NCBI GenBank assembly: GCA_023212695.1
Contig: JALCCG010000035.1
Span: 1-64,000, forward strand
Origin: Sporisorium sorghi
Taxonomy: Eukaryota; Basidiomycota; Ustilaginomycetes; Ustilaginales; Ustilaginaceae
Length of the DNA: 64,000 nt
Direction of reading: 5' to 3'
Below, one piece after another: positions 11,158 to 22,438 of this stretch. Below the pieces are notes generated by a model that worked only from the letters and a program-made list of their open reading frames with translations, made no database searches and was not told the origin of the DNA. Made by a program: the position numbers and the translations under genes. Positions within the stretch are counted from its first letter, which is position 1; each line of letters begins with the position of its first letter.

Positions 11158-13719
11158 ATGTCGGACGTGCTCGTGTACTCCGGACCGGGCGTGTCCACCT
11201 CTGCGCTGCACCACACGCTGCGCACACTGTGCACGCTGCTGGGCACGTACGACGTCAAGCCGGTCGACGCTCGAACGCTCGCGCTCGATCCGTGGCAGAA
11301 GGGCACTGCACTCATCGTACTCCCTGGTGGGCGCGATCTGCCGTACGTCTCTGAGCTCGCGCGCCCGCACACCCGCGCCACCGACAGCAGCGCACGCACA
11401 GCAGCGCACGAGGTCCGCAACTTCGTCCACTCCGGCGGTAGCTTCCTCGGCATCTGCGCGGGCGCGTACTACTCGTCGGCGCACTGCACCTTCGAAGCGG
11501 GCACGCGCATGGAGGTAGACGGCGCGCGGCCCTGGCTGCGCTTTTTCCCAGGCGTGTGTCAGGGGACCGTGTACCCGGGCTTCGTGTACGAGTCGGATAA
11601 AGGTGCAAGGATCGTCGACCTGGACCGCAGCGCAGAGAAGGACCAGTGGCGGTGCCACTACAACGGCGGCGGCGCGTTCATGGACGCGGACCGATTTGCG
11701 GCGCAGGGCGTCGAGGTGTTGGCTCGCTATGCGCAGGCGCAGCCGGACGAACTGAGGCTCGAGATCGATTTGAATAGCACAGCCGAGACGCAAAGGCGGC
11801 CAGACTACGGCGGGCAGGCAGCGGTGGTGCTGTGCTCTGTGGGGACAGGAAACGCGCTGCTGTTCGGAACGCACCCGGAGTTCCCGCTGCTGCCGACGTC
11901 GACGCCGGTGATGTTGGCAGAGAATGGCCAGGTGCGAGATCAGGAGCAGAGCGATCGCGAGGAGCGCGAGATACAGCTGGGGGTGCACGAGCAGCGCAGG
12001 CTGCAGTGGCTGCACGAGCTGTTTTCGCAGAGGCTGGGGTTGCGGTCCGAGCTGCCGCTGTGGGCTGCGGCTGTGACTGCAACGACCTCTGCGAAGACGA
12101 GTGCGGAAGCAAAGGCAGGTGCGGCGGCAGCGACACCGGTCGAGACGGACGAACCCAAGCTGCAGCCCATCTTTCTCGCCTCGATCGGTGCAGACTCGGA
12201 CAGGGTCACCAACGACATCGTACGGAAGCTGGCTGCGCAAGCGGCGTCCTCAGCATCTTCCTCAGCTGTACACATTCAAGGATACGATGCATGCACTGCC
12301 CTACAAGGCGCGACGCTGGCCAGCCTCAGCGACTCGAACGATGCGATGCACTTTGCTTCGGCAGATGTAGACGGCATTCGCGAAGCACAAGCGCTGTGCT
12401 CGTCAGCAGACTACGATGCGTTCTCGAAACCCATCGTCCCTGCACCGTCCGCCGATGGGACTGCGGTGGAAGATTCGACTCAAGACAAAGAAGTCGACCT
12501 GGATGCGGTGCCCAAATACATCCTCGTGTGCAACTCGGCCACCTCGCGACCCTCCGCCGACGTCCTGCCGCACTGGGACATGGCTGCGTACGAGCAGCAC
12601 CTGCTGCACTTCCGCCACGTCAACCTGCAGCGCGAACAAGACAGCGAGCCGGGACACTGGTCCACCTGGAGGGCGCCGTTCGACCCGTTCGACCCATTCT
12701 CCAGAGCCTACAGCAGTGCAAGGGTGGAATTCGGCACGCCTATGCTATATACACCCATGGTGACCTCCACGCAAACGATGCTGGACAAGAACTTCCGCCT
12801 CGTCTCGGCGCTTCCCATGGGCACGACCTTCTTCGCAACGCAGCAGATGAGCGGGCGCGGGCGCGGGGGCAACCGCTGGATCTCGCCCAAAGGCTGCCTC
12901 CAGTTCTCCACGGTCTTCCGTGTGCCTAGCAGCATGGCGAGCAAGACCGTGTTCCTCCAATACCTCTCGGGACTTGCGGTGGTTGAGGGGATCCGCAACG
13001 CGCTCGGCGCTACCGCTGCAGCCACAACCGTCGCCGACAAGGTGCGAATCAAGTGGCCCAACGACATCTACGCCGAGATCCCGCCCCTCGATCCCACCAG
13101 CGGCGGAGGACGCGCGAAAACAGCGACGTTCGAGCTGGGCGGCAAGCGGTTCGCCAAGCTGGGCGGGATCCTGGTCAACTCGCAGTTCAGCGGCGGCAGC
13201 GAGTTCGTGCTCGTCTCCGGCTGCGGAGTCAACTGTCTCAACAGCCGCCCGACGACGTCGGTGTCGGATTTGATTGCCATTCATAACGCAGCGGTGCAGG
13301 AGGGCAAGGCGGACGGGATGCTGGAGTCGATTACGCAGGAGAAGCTGGCAGGCGCGATTCTGTCGACGTTCGACTCGATCTGGCAGGTGTTCATGCAGAA
13401 CAGAGGCGACTTTGCGCCGTTTGTGGAAAAGTATCGCAAGATTTGGCTGCACAGCGACCAGGAGACTAGGCTCACCTCGGATGCTCTTCGAAGCACAAAC
13501 AGCGCAGGAGGAGGAGGGTCAGAGGAAAGCGTGCGCATCGTGGGCATCTCGTCCGACTTTGGATTGCTCCAGGCCGTGCCAAGGACATCGAGCATTTTTG
13601 CAAACGACGCCAAAGCGTGGGGCGATACTCAGACCGCAGAGGCGGCGGGGATCATTCAGTTGCAGCCGGACGGCAACTCGTTCGATATGCTGCAGAACTT
13701 GGTCAAGCGCAAGATGTAG
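11158..13719 (+). CDS. BPL1: Biotin protein ligase (holocarboxylase synthetase)
   Basis: The product (853 residues) attaches biotin to acetyl-CoA carboxylase, pyruvate carboxylase and related enzymes through a biotinyl-AMP intermediate. The N-terminal half carries the eukaryotic BPL_N glutamine-amidotransferase-like domain (LVYSGPGVS at the start, IVLPGGRDLPYV, FLGICAGAYYSS). The catalytic BirA/LplA domain starts near residue 520: the adenylate loop SGRGRGGNRW near 562, KWPNDIYAE near 632, and LGGILVNSQF. A small C-terminal beta domain follows (VGISSDFGLLQ). The first in-frame ATG is at 11158 and begins exactly at the conserved BPL_N strand. The frame stays open upstream to 10954 without an ATG, and the residues it would add are Arg-rich (see findings). 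Confidence 0.93.
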   Translation: MSDVLVYSGPGVSTSALHHTLRTLCTLLGTYDVKPVDARTLALDPWQKGTALIVLPGGRDLPYVSELARPHTRATDSSARTAAHEVRNFVHSGGSFLGICAGAYYSSAHCTFEAGTRMEVDGARPWLRFFPGVCQGTVYPGFVYESDKGARIVDLDRSAEKDQWRCHYNGGGAFMDADRFAAQGVEVLARYAQAQPDELRLEIDLNSTAETQRRPDYGGQAAVVLCSVGTGNALLFGTHPEFPLLPTSTPVMLAENGQVRDQEQSDREEREIQLGVHEQRRLQWLHELFSQRLGLRSELPLWAAAVTATTSAKTSAEAKAGAAAATPVETDEPKLQPIFLASIGADSDRVTNDIVRKLAAQAASSASSSAVHIQGYDACTALQGATLASLSDSNDAMHFASADVDGIREAQALCSSADYDAFSKPIVPAPSADGTAVEDSTQDKEVDLDAVPKYILVCNSATSRPSADVLPHWDMAAYEQHLLHFRHVNLQREQDSEPGHWSTWRAPFDPFDPFSRAYSSARVEFGTPMLYTPMVTSTQTMLDKNFRLVSALPMGTTFFATQQMSGRGRGGNRWISPKGCLQFSTVFRVPSSMASKTVFLQYLSGLAVVEGIRNALGATAAATTVADKVRIKWPNDIYAEIPPLDPTSGGGRAKTATFELGGKRFAKLGGILVNSQFSGGSEFVLVSGCGVNCLNSRPTTSVSDLIAIHNAAVQEGKADGMLESITQEKLAGAILSTFDSIWQVFMQNRGDFAPFVEKYRKIWLHSDQETRLTSDALRSTNSAGGGGSEESVRIVGISSDFGLLQAVPRTSSIFANDAKAWGDTQTAEAAGIIQLQPDGNSFDMLQNLVKRKM

Positions 13720-14116
13720 TTCCAGCGATGTGGCATTGAATAATAAGAAACAGTGTCGATGCTGACAACGATGATAAGATGCTGTAGCGTTGAGCTGGAC
13801 GTTGCCGCCTGTTCTAGCATCGCCTGGAACGTCGCGGTATGCTGTGGAATCTTGTCAGGAAAAGGAGACGTGGAAAGTCGATTTTTTTTGCGAAAAGTGT
13901 GAGTGTGGAGGGTGTGCGGCGTGCCGTTTGCGTGCGTTGCATGCGCGTTGTGTGTCTGTGCGGCTCGTGCGTGTTTTAGAGTTCTTCTTGGCAGCCAAGA
14001 GAGAAAAAGACATTCTTGACTCACGACATCCACTCTCTTTCCCACCTTTTCCTCTCTCTCTCTCTCTCTCTCTTGCGGTCCCCGCTCCCTCCACGATCAA
14101 CGATCAATTACACGCA
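13720..14116. other. Intergenic region BPL1-GET3
   Basis: This holds the BPL1 3' region and GET3 leader, with a CT dinucleotide tract near 14050-14074. The GET3 frame is open upstream to 13790 but has no ATG and no codon bias. Confidence 0.65.
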
Positions 14117-15115
14117 ATGTCGTCCACCGCGGTAGTAGAGGACGCGCTCGAGCCAACGCTGCAAAACATCCTCGACCAGAAGACGCTCAAGTGGCTCTTT
14201 GTCGGCGGTAAGGGCGGTGTGGGCAAGACGACCACATCGTGCTCGCTCGCGATCCAACTGTCCAAAGTACGCGAGTCGGTGCTGCTCATCTCAACCGACC
14301 CGGCGCACAACCTGTCGGACGCATTCGGCCAAAAGTTTGGTAAAGAAGCGACCAAAGTCAACGGGTTCGACAACCTGTCGGCGATGGAGATTGATCCGAA
14401 TTCGAGCATCCAGGAGATGATCGAGCAGTCGGACAGCAGTGGCGGGGCGATGGGATCCATGATGCAGGATCTGGCGTTTGCCATCCCCGGTGTGGACGAA
14501 GCCATGGGATTTGCCGAGATCATGAAGCACGTCAAGTCGATGGAATACTCTGTGATTGTGTTCGACACGGCGCCTACGGGGCACACGCTGCGGTTCCTCT
14601 CGTTCCCCTCTGTACTCGAGAAGGCCTTGGCCAAATTCAGCACGCTCGGGCGCAGCCTGGGCCCGATGCTGGGCCAGTTCCAGTCCATGCTCGGCGGCGG
14701 GTCTGCAAACCAAGAAGACATGTTCGCCAAGCTGGAAAGCATGCGCGAAGTCATCACCGAGGTCAACACGCAGTTCAAGGACCCGGAAAAGACCACGTTC
14801 GTATGCGTCTGCATCGCCGAATTCCTCTCGCTTTACGAAACCGAACGCTTGATCCAAGAGTTGACACAGTACGAGATCGACACGCACGCCATCGTCTGCA
14901 ACCAGCTGCTGTACCCGAAGAAGGACAGCAACTGCCAGCACTGCAGAGTGCGGAAGCAGATGCAGGACAAGTACCTGGCCGAGATGATGGAGCTGTACGC
15001 GGACGATTTCCACATCGTCAAGATGCCGCTGTTGACCGAGGAGGTGAGAGGCACCGAGAAGCTCAAGGACTTCAGTGAGTTCCTGGTTACGCCGTATACG
15101 CCTCCGTCGGAGTAG
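14117..15115 (+). CDS. GET3: GET3/Asna1 tail-anchored protein targeting ATPase
   Basis: The product (332 residues) is the cytosolic ATPase that shields tail-anchored membrane proteins and delivers them to the ER receptor GET1/GET2. The deviant P-loop [15 protein letters not shown] lies at about 29-43. [16 protein letters not shown] (switch I) and [16 protein letters not shown] (switch II) follow, as does a Met-rich client-binding segment ([12 protein letters not shown]). The zinc-coordinating dimer motif is CQHC near residue 273. Length matches the family (325-355). The start is the first in-frame ATG, placing the P-loop where the family has it. Confidence 0.96.
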   Translation: MSSTAVVEDALEPTLQNILDQKTLKWLFVGGKGGVGKTTTSCSLAIQLSKVRESVLLISTDPAHNLSDAFGQKFGKEATKVNGFDNLSAMEIDPNSSIQEMIEQSDSSGGAMGSMMQDLAFAIPGVDEAMGFAEIMKHVKSMEYSVIVFDTAPTGHTLRFLSFPSVLEKALAKFSTLGRSLGPMLGQFQSMLGGGSANQEDMFAKLESMREVITEVNTQFKDPEKTTFVCVCIAEFLSLYETERLIQELTQYEIDTHAIVCNQLLYPKKDSNCQHCRVRKQMQDKYLAEMMELYADDFHIVKMPLLTEEVRGTEKLKDFSEFLVTPYTPPSE

Positions 15116-17423
15116 GGGGAGTAAAGGGCTAAGCCAGCACAGGGCAGGTTGGGGCAGACAGCAGGTTGTACTCTAGAATGGTCGTGTCAATTCATGCGCA
15201 GGGAGGGTTGCATTGCCCTGCGTTGCGTTGCGTTAGGTTGGTATGGTCGGTGATGTGTAGTGGACTTGATTCTGGGCGTCATTCATTGGATGTATGTGTG
15301 TGAGTCCGCGACCATGAGGATCACAGCAGGCCAGCCATGACATGGGATTTTTCGAGACCTTTACGTTGTTAGGCTGGAGTGACGCGCAAAAGCATGTGCG
15401 GAAAAAAAAAAAAAAAAAAGATCGACCCGCACGGATGGCTCCTGAAGCGAGCACCGGCAATTGCAGGCGGAAATGAGAGGTGCAAGGAAATGATCCACAA
15501 ATGATCCACGATCGGAGAATTTCCGGCAAGTTGGTGAGAACTGTCTTCTGTCTCGACCGCGGGCAAACAACGCGAGGCATCGTTGAGGAGTTGCAAACGT
15601 TGAGCTTGAGCTTCTGTCTCTCTGCTGGTAGTCACGGGCTGGGATCGGAAAGAGCGATTTTCATTCCGCTTGTGCCTGAGCAAGGCCGCGCTCTCGGACG
15701 GAGAAGCCGATGGAAAAGCGAGCAAGCAATGCTGTCGTGGCACAGCCTCTTTTTTTTTTTTTTTTTTTTTTCCTCACACGCGGAGAGAGAGAGTGTGTGT
15801 GTGTGTGTTGGTCTTGATCGTGCATGACGAGCCGGTTCATGCAAGGCTTCTCCTCGCTCCCCCTCTCTACAGTCACATCCCAAATCCTCGCTTTCTCTCA
15901 ATCAACAGAAGTTTATCGCAGCAAACAAAGCGCCACACAAAAATACGGAAATGAGACGACGCACTCGCTGGTACAAAGGCAACGTACGTCGATGATGATG
16001 ATGATGATGATGATGATGTAGCCTTGAACTGTGACAGTGGACACGTCTCGCTTGCTCTCTCCCTCTCCCTCTTTCGCGTCGGCCGTTCAAGCAAAGCCAA
16101 AATGCTGACTCTTGCTGTCTCTATGGAGCCGTTGCTTGCTTGCTCTTGCCTGCCAAACAACAATTTTTCTCGTTTTCTTTCTTTTTGCTCCACCAACCAA
16201 TGAGGTGGAGAGTGTGCATGAGGCAGCACACTAAAAAATTTAAATTTACGATCTTGCTTTGACGGCAGAGTCAATTTTTATTTTATTTTTTTGTGTTCCA
16301 ACTAAATTCCTTCCTAAAACCCCTTTTTCACCCTCCGATCACCGTTATACAGTAAATTTATAAATATTTGGCACTGTCTGACTGCAACGGCACACCGCAA
16401 CGCACTGCACTGCACTGCACAACACAGAGCCGCTTTCCTTTCCTTTCCTTTCCTTCCTTCCTTCCTTCCTCGACAGCTCTCCCCCATCATCTTCACCAGC
16501 AACACCAGCAACACCAGCAATAGCAGCAACAGCATCCGCAGCCAGACATCATACCCGCACCGTTCGTCTCTCTCTTTCTTGCTTTCTCCTTCGCTTGACA
16601 TCCTCTCGTCAAGTTGGCAAGTTGGATAGCATCGAAACAGGTTTCATCGGTGCATACCCTCTCAAAACATTTCTGCGACGACTCTCTAATTTCCTTCTTC
16701 ATCAGCATATTTCCTCCCCTTCTTCTGCTTCGCTCGCTTTGCTCCTTCTCCCTGCTCGCCTCGCTTTCTTTCGAGTTTCGGCTCTTTTGCATTCATCGTC
16801 GATTCCTCTTCTCTTCACATTACCGCCCGAGCTGGTCTTCTCGTCCAACATAGCCCTGCATTCCGTCTGGCCATCGAACAGCATCTCCAAGACGCCCGCA
16901 TTTGCTTCTTGTACCAACATCACCACCGCCTTCTTATGCTATCCTTCCTCATTTGGACGCATTCCTTTGCAGCGCCTTCGACCAATCGCCCTTGTACGAC
17001 CAACTGCAACCAATAGCATACCTCCTCATTCCCATAACGCCAACCTCCTCCTCCGCCTGCAGCCCGACTTTGCCCCTTCGCATCTCAACCTCATGCCTGC
17101 CTGTCGTCTTTGACCCTGCATCGACCCCGATATTCCCCTCTGTTCATCAGTATACCTGCTCGCCTCATCATTCCCATCGCACATATACCAAGCACCGCCG
17201 CAAGCACTTTGACTCGATTGCTTCCCGTCTCAACAGATCGGTCCTTCACCAATCCGATCTTCTTCGCTCTTCCACTCCAGCCGCAATACCCACGCCAACC
17301 AGCAATCCCCACTTCGTCCGCGAGTCACACAGCTCAACGTCCGTCCGGACCTCTTGCTTCAACCAAGCTCTGGTAGCTGCCCCTGCCGCGCTCCAGGCTT
17401 GTTGTCCTCATCAAAGCCCAAAA
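15116..17423. other. Long non-coding region before the KH-protein gene
   Basis: This is 2.3 kb without a supported gene, the largest gap in the window. It contains poly-A (15402-15419), poly-T (15750-15771), a short TG tract, a GAT trinucleotide run (15991-16018), a CCTTT/CCTT pyrimidine ladder (about 16432-16471) and a CAGCAACAC array (about 16496-16532). From about 16560 onward it is CT-rich, like a transcribed leader. The frame of the following gene is open from 16902 but has no ATG before 17424. Several short upstream ATGs occur, so a long leader with upstream frames is plausible. Confidence 0.6.
15991..16018. repeat. GAT trinucleotide microsatellite
   Basis: About nine perfect GAT units lie in the non-coding region between GET3 and the KH-protein gene. 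Confidence 0.85.
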
Positions 17424-20400
17424 ATGGATCTCTACTCGACTTCGTTCACCATCCCGCGCTCCATCGGTGCAAGCAGCTTCGTCTCGGATGCAACCACCAC
17501 AAACGCCAATGCGCGCCAATCCTCATCCTCCTCCAGCTTCAGTCTCGATGCTCTCCGCTCAAGCCCGCATGTAGGCGCCCGTCCCGCGCCTACAGCTTCG
17601 ATTGCGCCTGAACCTCCCGCCACGTCGCTTCCAGGTCGCTTCACTTCGATGCGCTCCCGCTTCCCTCCCAGCGTCAAGGCTTTCATGCCCAGTGCCTTTG
17701 GTGGCAAGCGCACCAACGATAGGATCGTCGAGGCTGTGGGCGCCGAAAAGGCCGAGGCAGACGCCGCTGCTGCTACTACGGCTGCGTCAACCCCCTCCCA
17801 TGCCTCCTCGTCCCACCCCGACGCCGAACACTCTGCACCGCTCGCTCCCATTGGCGAGAGGGGGAATGCCCGGCCCTCCAAGCTCGTCAACCCTAATCTG
17901 GCCAGCATCGACGACCACGCAGGCAGTCAGCATCGAGACAGCAGATCCACCGTCGGCACGCGCTCCAGCTTTGACGTCTCGTCGGCAGCTTCCTTCACGG
18001 CGGACAGCACCGCAGCCAGCAGCGCCATAGGTGGCCACCCCTCGAGCACCACGCATTCAGCGTCCAATTCCATCTCGGCCAACCACGCGCACCAGGAACG
18101 CGGCATGTCCCAGCTGCAGAGCAGCAAGGATCTCCAAGAAGCTATCCAAAAGCTCAGCTCGGACATCATGGCCAATCACCAGTGCCTCGTCTCATTTGCC
18201 CCTGTGCCGCAGCCCGACGAGTCGCGTGTGCCCTCGACACCGCTCTCGCATCCTTTCCCGCGTCAGAGCTCCTTCTCCTCGCTGCAGAGCCTCGATCAGC
18301 TGCCCTTCCCCACCCCCAACGGCTCCAGCGCCTCTGGCTATCCATACCAGCACTATCATCCCCAGCCCATCGGCACGCCAGACTCGCACTCGTCCGCCTT
18401 CTTCCCCGGACGTACGGCAGGCGAAGCTCTCGGTTCTGGTTTCCCGGGCCTAAATGCAAGTTCGCTCTCGCTCTCGTCGCTCAACCCGCAGTCCGGCAGC
18501 CATATTGCGCAGGAGGTCGGTCTCTCTTCTGCCCATCCGTTGCGATCTCCCATGTCCAGTACGGTCGGTCAACCCCTGCGATCCAGCCTCAGCGGTGCAT
18601 CCAAGCCGCCGCAATACAACTTCCACCTCAGCGGCGGCTACCAGCAGGTCATGAATGCACGAGGCACCATCTTGCGCGAGAACCCGTTCAAGTCGACCTC
18701 TTGCATCAAGGTGTCCCGCGCGGATGTGTTTGATGTCGCGCCTGGCTCGTCGCCGCCCGCAAAGGAGACCATCAAGCAAGACGTACGTCGCAAGCTCGAC
18801 GAGGTACAAACTGCGACGGGTGCCACTATCACGCTCAAGAGCACCGAAGTGCGCGGCGCCGATCTGGGATACGGCCTCGAGACCGAGCGCATCGTCGAGG
18901 TGCTCGTCTCGGGTTCCTTCGAGAGCGTCGAGCTGGCGCGCGTCAAGGTGCTTGTCATCTTTGACGAGATCGCCGGACTTCGATCCGAGACGTGCGAGAT
19001 CGACTACAAGCTGCACAACATCATCGGCGGTCGCAAACGCTGTGTCGTGCAGAAGATCGAAGAAGAGACTGGCACCAGCATCTACTTGCCCAGCTCGTTC
19101 CTTGGCACGTTTGGATCCAACCTCGCCAGCCGCACTGACGGTAAAGGCGAGGCTGCTCACCAAAACCAGATCCACATCACGGGCGAGTTCTTCGGCGTTC
19201 AGCGTGCGCGCGACATGCTCTTCCAGGTGTCGATGCACAAGAGCAAGGGCATCATCTCGCGCGATGCCGCCATCCTGCCTCGCAAGCTCGACTGGATGCT
19301 CACCGAGCGGCTCGAGGAGCTGCGATCCATCATGATCGACAACGGCACTTTCGTGGCCTTCCCCTTGCTAGGCAGCCAGGCTAGCGTCATCTCGGTGTTT
19401 GGCGACCACCGCGTCAACATTGAACGCACCATCCGATCCATCATGCAGCTCGCCTGCCAGTTCTACGTTGCTTCGCTCTGGCTTCTGCCTGTTGGCTTCG
19501 ACGTGTACATGCCATCGCAGGCCAACCTCAATCCGACGCAGGTGGCTCCGCTGCTCAAGCACGTTAGCAACGCCTCGGGCGCTGAGGTGGTCTTCAAAAG
19601 CAACTGCTTTGAGATCCACGGTCTCGAGTCCGAGGTGCGCACCGCTGTGTCGGCGCTACTCGAGTTGGATCTGATCAAGAGCTTCAACTTCGAAGTGCGC
19701 TTCCAGATCGAACTGGCCAACGAGCACCGCGAGTTCATCTCGGGCAAGAAGAACGGCAAGGTCAACAAGGTCATGAAGCAGTGCGGCGTTCGCATCAAAT
19801 TCGAGACGTTCAACGACTACAACTTCTTGATCGACGTGTCGGGCAATGATCGCAACGGCGTGCTGCAAGGACTTGGACTGCTGCAAGAGGAGCTGCCCGC
19901 CGAGATGTCGTTCCACGTGCCCGAGGCGTACCACAAGCGCATCATTGGCGTGGGCGGCAAGAACATCCAGCGCATCATGAAGAAGTTTGGCGTCTACGTC
20001 AAGTTCAGCAATGCGGAAGAGTTTGCCGCATTGGGAGGCTATCTGGACAACGAGGACAACGTCATCGCTCGTACGCCGGCCAAGAACGCGGCCAACCTCG
20101 AGAACCTCAAGCTGTCGGTGATGGAGCTCGTCAATCCGAAGGATAAGGACTACATCAGCGAGACGGTGACGATTTCGCGCCGCTACCACCGCACCTTGCT
20201 CGGCGAGAAGGCGATTTTCATCCACGACATCGAGAGCAAGACGAGCTCGAGCGTGCGCTTCCCTGCGCGAGAGTCGGCTTCGGATTTGGTGACCATCTTC
20301 GGGCCCGAGTCGCAGATCCACATTGCTGCGCAGATGCTGCTCGACCATGTGCCCTTTGAGGCCGAGTTTCGTGCGCCCAACTCGACCGAGCTGGCAGAGG

Positions 20401-21659
20401 CCATCGAGAGTGCCGAATTTGGTGCGCTCGCCGAACAGCTCAAGCGTGATCTCAGCATTGCGGTCTCGCCTGTGATCGAGCAGCGACGTCCGGGAGGCGA
20501 GGCGGTGTTCAAGCTGCGACTCAACAGGAGCAACACGGACTTCCTGCCTACGGCCAAGGATGCGATTGAGGACTTCCTCATCAACCGCAACGCCAACATC
20601 TACGCTGCGCCATCGAGGACGCGCTCGGACTCGTTTGCTTCGGCGTTCCCACACTTTGCCAACAAGTTGATCTCGACTGCGCCTGCGGCCGAGTCGAACG
20701 AGTCATTCCACAATCCTGCTGCTGCGGCTGCTGCTGCTGCTGCTGAACAAGCGCGCGTCAACGAACGCAGGCTGCGTGCTGCTGCGTCGACACCGGATAT
20801 CAAGGCGCTGTTTGATTCTCCGACGCAGCATTTGCACGGCGGTGCTGGCTTCCCGTCGAGCAACGGTGTGAGTGCAGCTACGGCGGCCAACTCGCCCATG
20901 ATCACGTCTTCTCTCTACGCGTCGCCGTATGGCAATGGACGCGGGTTTGGGAGCGACGTGTGGGGCGCTCCTACGCGTGCTTTCACTGCGAGCTCAGCCA
21001 GCAGTGCGACGCCGAGCCTGATCGGGTTGCCGCCTCCTGCTGTGGGCGCACCTGGTGCAGGGCTGCCAAGTCCAGCGGGGCCTGGACCCATTGGTGCGGG
21101 TGTTGGCACGCCATCGGGCGGCATTCAGTTCCCTTCTCAGCCCAGCCTGGATCATCAGCAAAGCGGACATCGGCTGTCGGACGAGGTGCACGTGAACCGC
21201 AGCTTGGAAGGCATGTCGATGGACGACCGCGTCAAGGCGCTTCGTAAGCCGCGCTCGTTTGCACACCGAGCGCAGAGTCTGGACATCGGCGCCATGGCAG
21301 CGCAGCAGCAGGCTTCGCAGCATACGGGTGGCAGCATGAGTGTGGGGCCCTCGACGCCATACGGTTTGGGGCCGATCGGGACGGGTGCTCCTGGTATGAC
21401 GTCGGGCCACTTTCCTGGCATGGAAAGCTCTCAGGGCAGCTTTAGCGGGCATCTCTACCAAGCTCCTACGCCGTCTCAGCAAGCTCAACAGCAGCAACAG
21501 CAAGGGTACGGCATGCCTCACCAGTCGCCGCAGCATCTGCACGCCTCGTCGGCGAGCCTCTCGCGTCTGCCGCCTGGTCGCAACACGCTGAATCCGGATG
21601 CGACGACCATGGACGAAGTGAGCCGTGTGCTAGCGCAGCTTGCTTTTGACCGGGCCTAA
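17424..21659 (+). CDS. khd4: Multi-KH-domain RNA-binding protein, probable Khd4
   Basis: This is a single exon of 1411 residues. The N-terminal third (to about 425) and the C-terminal quarter (from about 1090) are Ser/Pro/Gln/Ala-rich and disordered. The middle carries at least five KH-type units: about 428-515 (divergent, no clear GxxG), 519-605 (IIGGRKRCVVQKIEEETG), 765-830 (ISGKKNGKVNKVMKQCGVRI), 834-900 (IIGVGGKNIQRIMKKFGVYV) and 918-980 (LLGEKAIFIHDIESKTSSSV). The layout and size fit Khd4 of Ustilago maydis, known as a multi-KH mRNA-binding protein that controls morphology and virulence and recognises AUACCC. Orthology is inferred from architecture, not from alignment. The start is the first in-frame ATG. 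Confidence 0.75.
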   Translation: MDLYSTSFTIPRSIGASSFVSDATTTNANARQSSSSSSFSLDALRSSPHVGARPAPTASIAPEPPATSLPGRFTSMRSRFPPSVKAFMPSAFGGKRTNDRIVEAVGAEKAEADAAAATTAASTPSHASSSHPDAEHSAPLAPIGERGNARPSKLVNPNLASIDDHAGSQHRDSRSTVGTRSSFDVSSAASFTADSTAASSAIGGHPSSTTHSASNSISANHAHQERGMSQLQSSKDLQEAIQKLSSDIMANHQCLVSFAPVPQPDESRVPSTPLSHPFPRQSSFSSLQSLDQLPFPTPNGSSASGYPYQHYHPQPIGTPDSHSSAFFPGRTAGEALGSGFPGLNASSLSLSSLNPQSGSHIAQEVGLSSAHPLRSPMSSTVGQPLRSSLSGASKPPQYNFHLSGGYQQVMNARGTILRENPFKSTSCIKVSRADVFDVAPGSSPPAKETIKQDVRRKLDEVQTATGATITLKSTEVRGADLGYGLETERIVEVLVSGSFESVELARVKVLVIFDEIAGLRSETCEIDYKLHNIIGGRKRCVVQKIEEETGTSIYLPSSFLGTFGSNLASRTDGKGEAAHQNQIHITGEFFGVQRARDMLFQVSMHKSKGIISRDAAILPRKLDWMLTERLEELRSIMIDNGTFVAFPLLGSQASVISVFGDHRVNIERTIRSIMQLACQFYVASLWLLPVGFDVYMPSQANLNPTQVAPLLKHVSNASGAEVVFKSNCFEIHGLESEVRTAVSALLELDLIKSFNFEVRFQIELANEHREFISGKKNGKVNKVMKQCGVRIKFETFNDYNFLIDVSGNDRNGVLQGLGLLQEELPAEMSFHVPEAYHKRIIGVGGKNIQRIMKKFGVYVKFSNAEEFAALGGYLDNEDNVIARTPAKNAANLENLKLSVMELVNPKDKDYISETVTISRRYHRTLLGEKAIFIHDIESKTSSSVRFPARESASDLVTIFGPESQIHIAAQMLLDHVPFEAEFRAPNSTELAEAIESAEFGALAEQLKRDLSIAVSPVIEQRRPGGEAVFKLRLNRSNTDFLPTAKDAIEDFLINRNANIYAAPSRTRSDSFASAFPHFANKLISTAPAAESNESFHNPAAAAAAAAAEQARVNERRLRAAASTPDIKALFDSPTQHLHGGAGFPSSNGVSAATAANSPMITSSLYASPYGNGRGFGSDVWGAPTRAFTASSASSATPSLIGLPPPAVGAPGAGLPSPAGPGPIGAGVGTPSGGIQFPSQPSLDHQQSGHRLSDEVHVNRSLEGMSMDDRVKALRKPRSFAHRAQSLDIGAMAAQQQASQHTGGSMSVGPSTPYGLGPIGTGAPGMTSGHFPGMESSQGSFSGHLYQAPTPSQQAQQQQQQGYGMPHQSPQHLHASSASLSRLPPGRNTLNPDATTMDEVSRVLAQLAFDRA

Positions 21660-22008
21660 GTTTTCTATTCATATTGATCCCCCTTTCTACTCGCTAATGG
21701 CTCCTCCTCCTCTCGCTCTTCTGCGAAGATCTTTGTCACCGTTTTTCTCTCGGATCGATTTCAAAAACCACCTCAAAACACACCACCCTCTTGCATTTTA
21801 TTCCCCTCTTGCCATCATACCTGGATCACTTTCATATATACACCCGAACGTCTCTCTCACACAATAATTTCAAGTGCCTGCTGGATTTTTCATTGTGTTG
21901 CGTGCGATGGTGTGTTTGGTTGCTATAGAGTCGATGCTGGATGGTGGTGTGCGAGAGCTGGAGATGGTGAGAGAGAAGGGGGATTTTTGGACGCCATTTC
22001 AATTGTTA

Positions 22009-22044
<36 letters not shown>

Positions 22045-22438
22045 TGGATGGATGCGGGAAAAGGTTGAAAATTTTCGACGGCTCCGAAGAAAACACGAAG
22101 AAAATTTCCAGATGGAACCCTTCCTTTCCTTTGCTCCTCACCCTCCACCATCTTGTCTTCTACATCGTCCTCAACGACAGAACGACACTCGTAGCAGAAG
22201 CAGCATCGACACTCGCCCAGGTTCAGCCCGACGACTGCGGTGCAACGTCCCCCTGAAAAGCGAGTCGGCGGATCGGATCGACTAGACGTTGGCTGCTCAT
22301 CCCTACTAGCGCCTATCAGTGCAGAGACCGCTATTGCTGGGCACATCATATAGCTCGCGCGACAATTGCCGCTGCGGTCAGAAACGGCTCAAATCGATTT
22401 CGAGCTAGGGCTTCACCCGACACGCCGCGCTTTTCAGC
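21660..22438. other. Intergenic region KH protein-RPB5
   Basis: This holds the 3' region of the KH-protein gene and the RPB5 leader, with a CT dinucleotide tract at about 22010-22041. No gene is supported. Confidence 0.65.
22010..22041. repeat. CT dinucleotide microsatellite
   Basis: About 15 perfect CT units lie about 400 bases upstream of RPB5. Confidence 0.85.

Noticed and set aside
10972..12240. A 422-codon minus-strand frame opposite BPL1
   Set aside because: It is Arg/His/Gln-rich shadow sequence antisense to the conserved BPL_N domain and has no supporting start.
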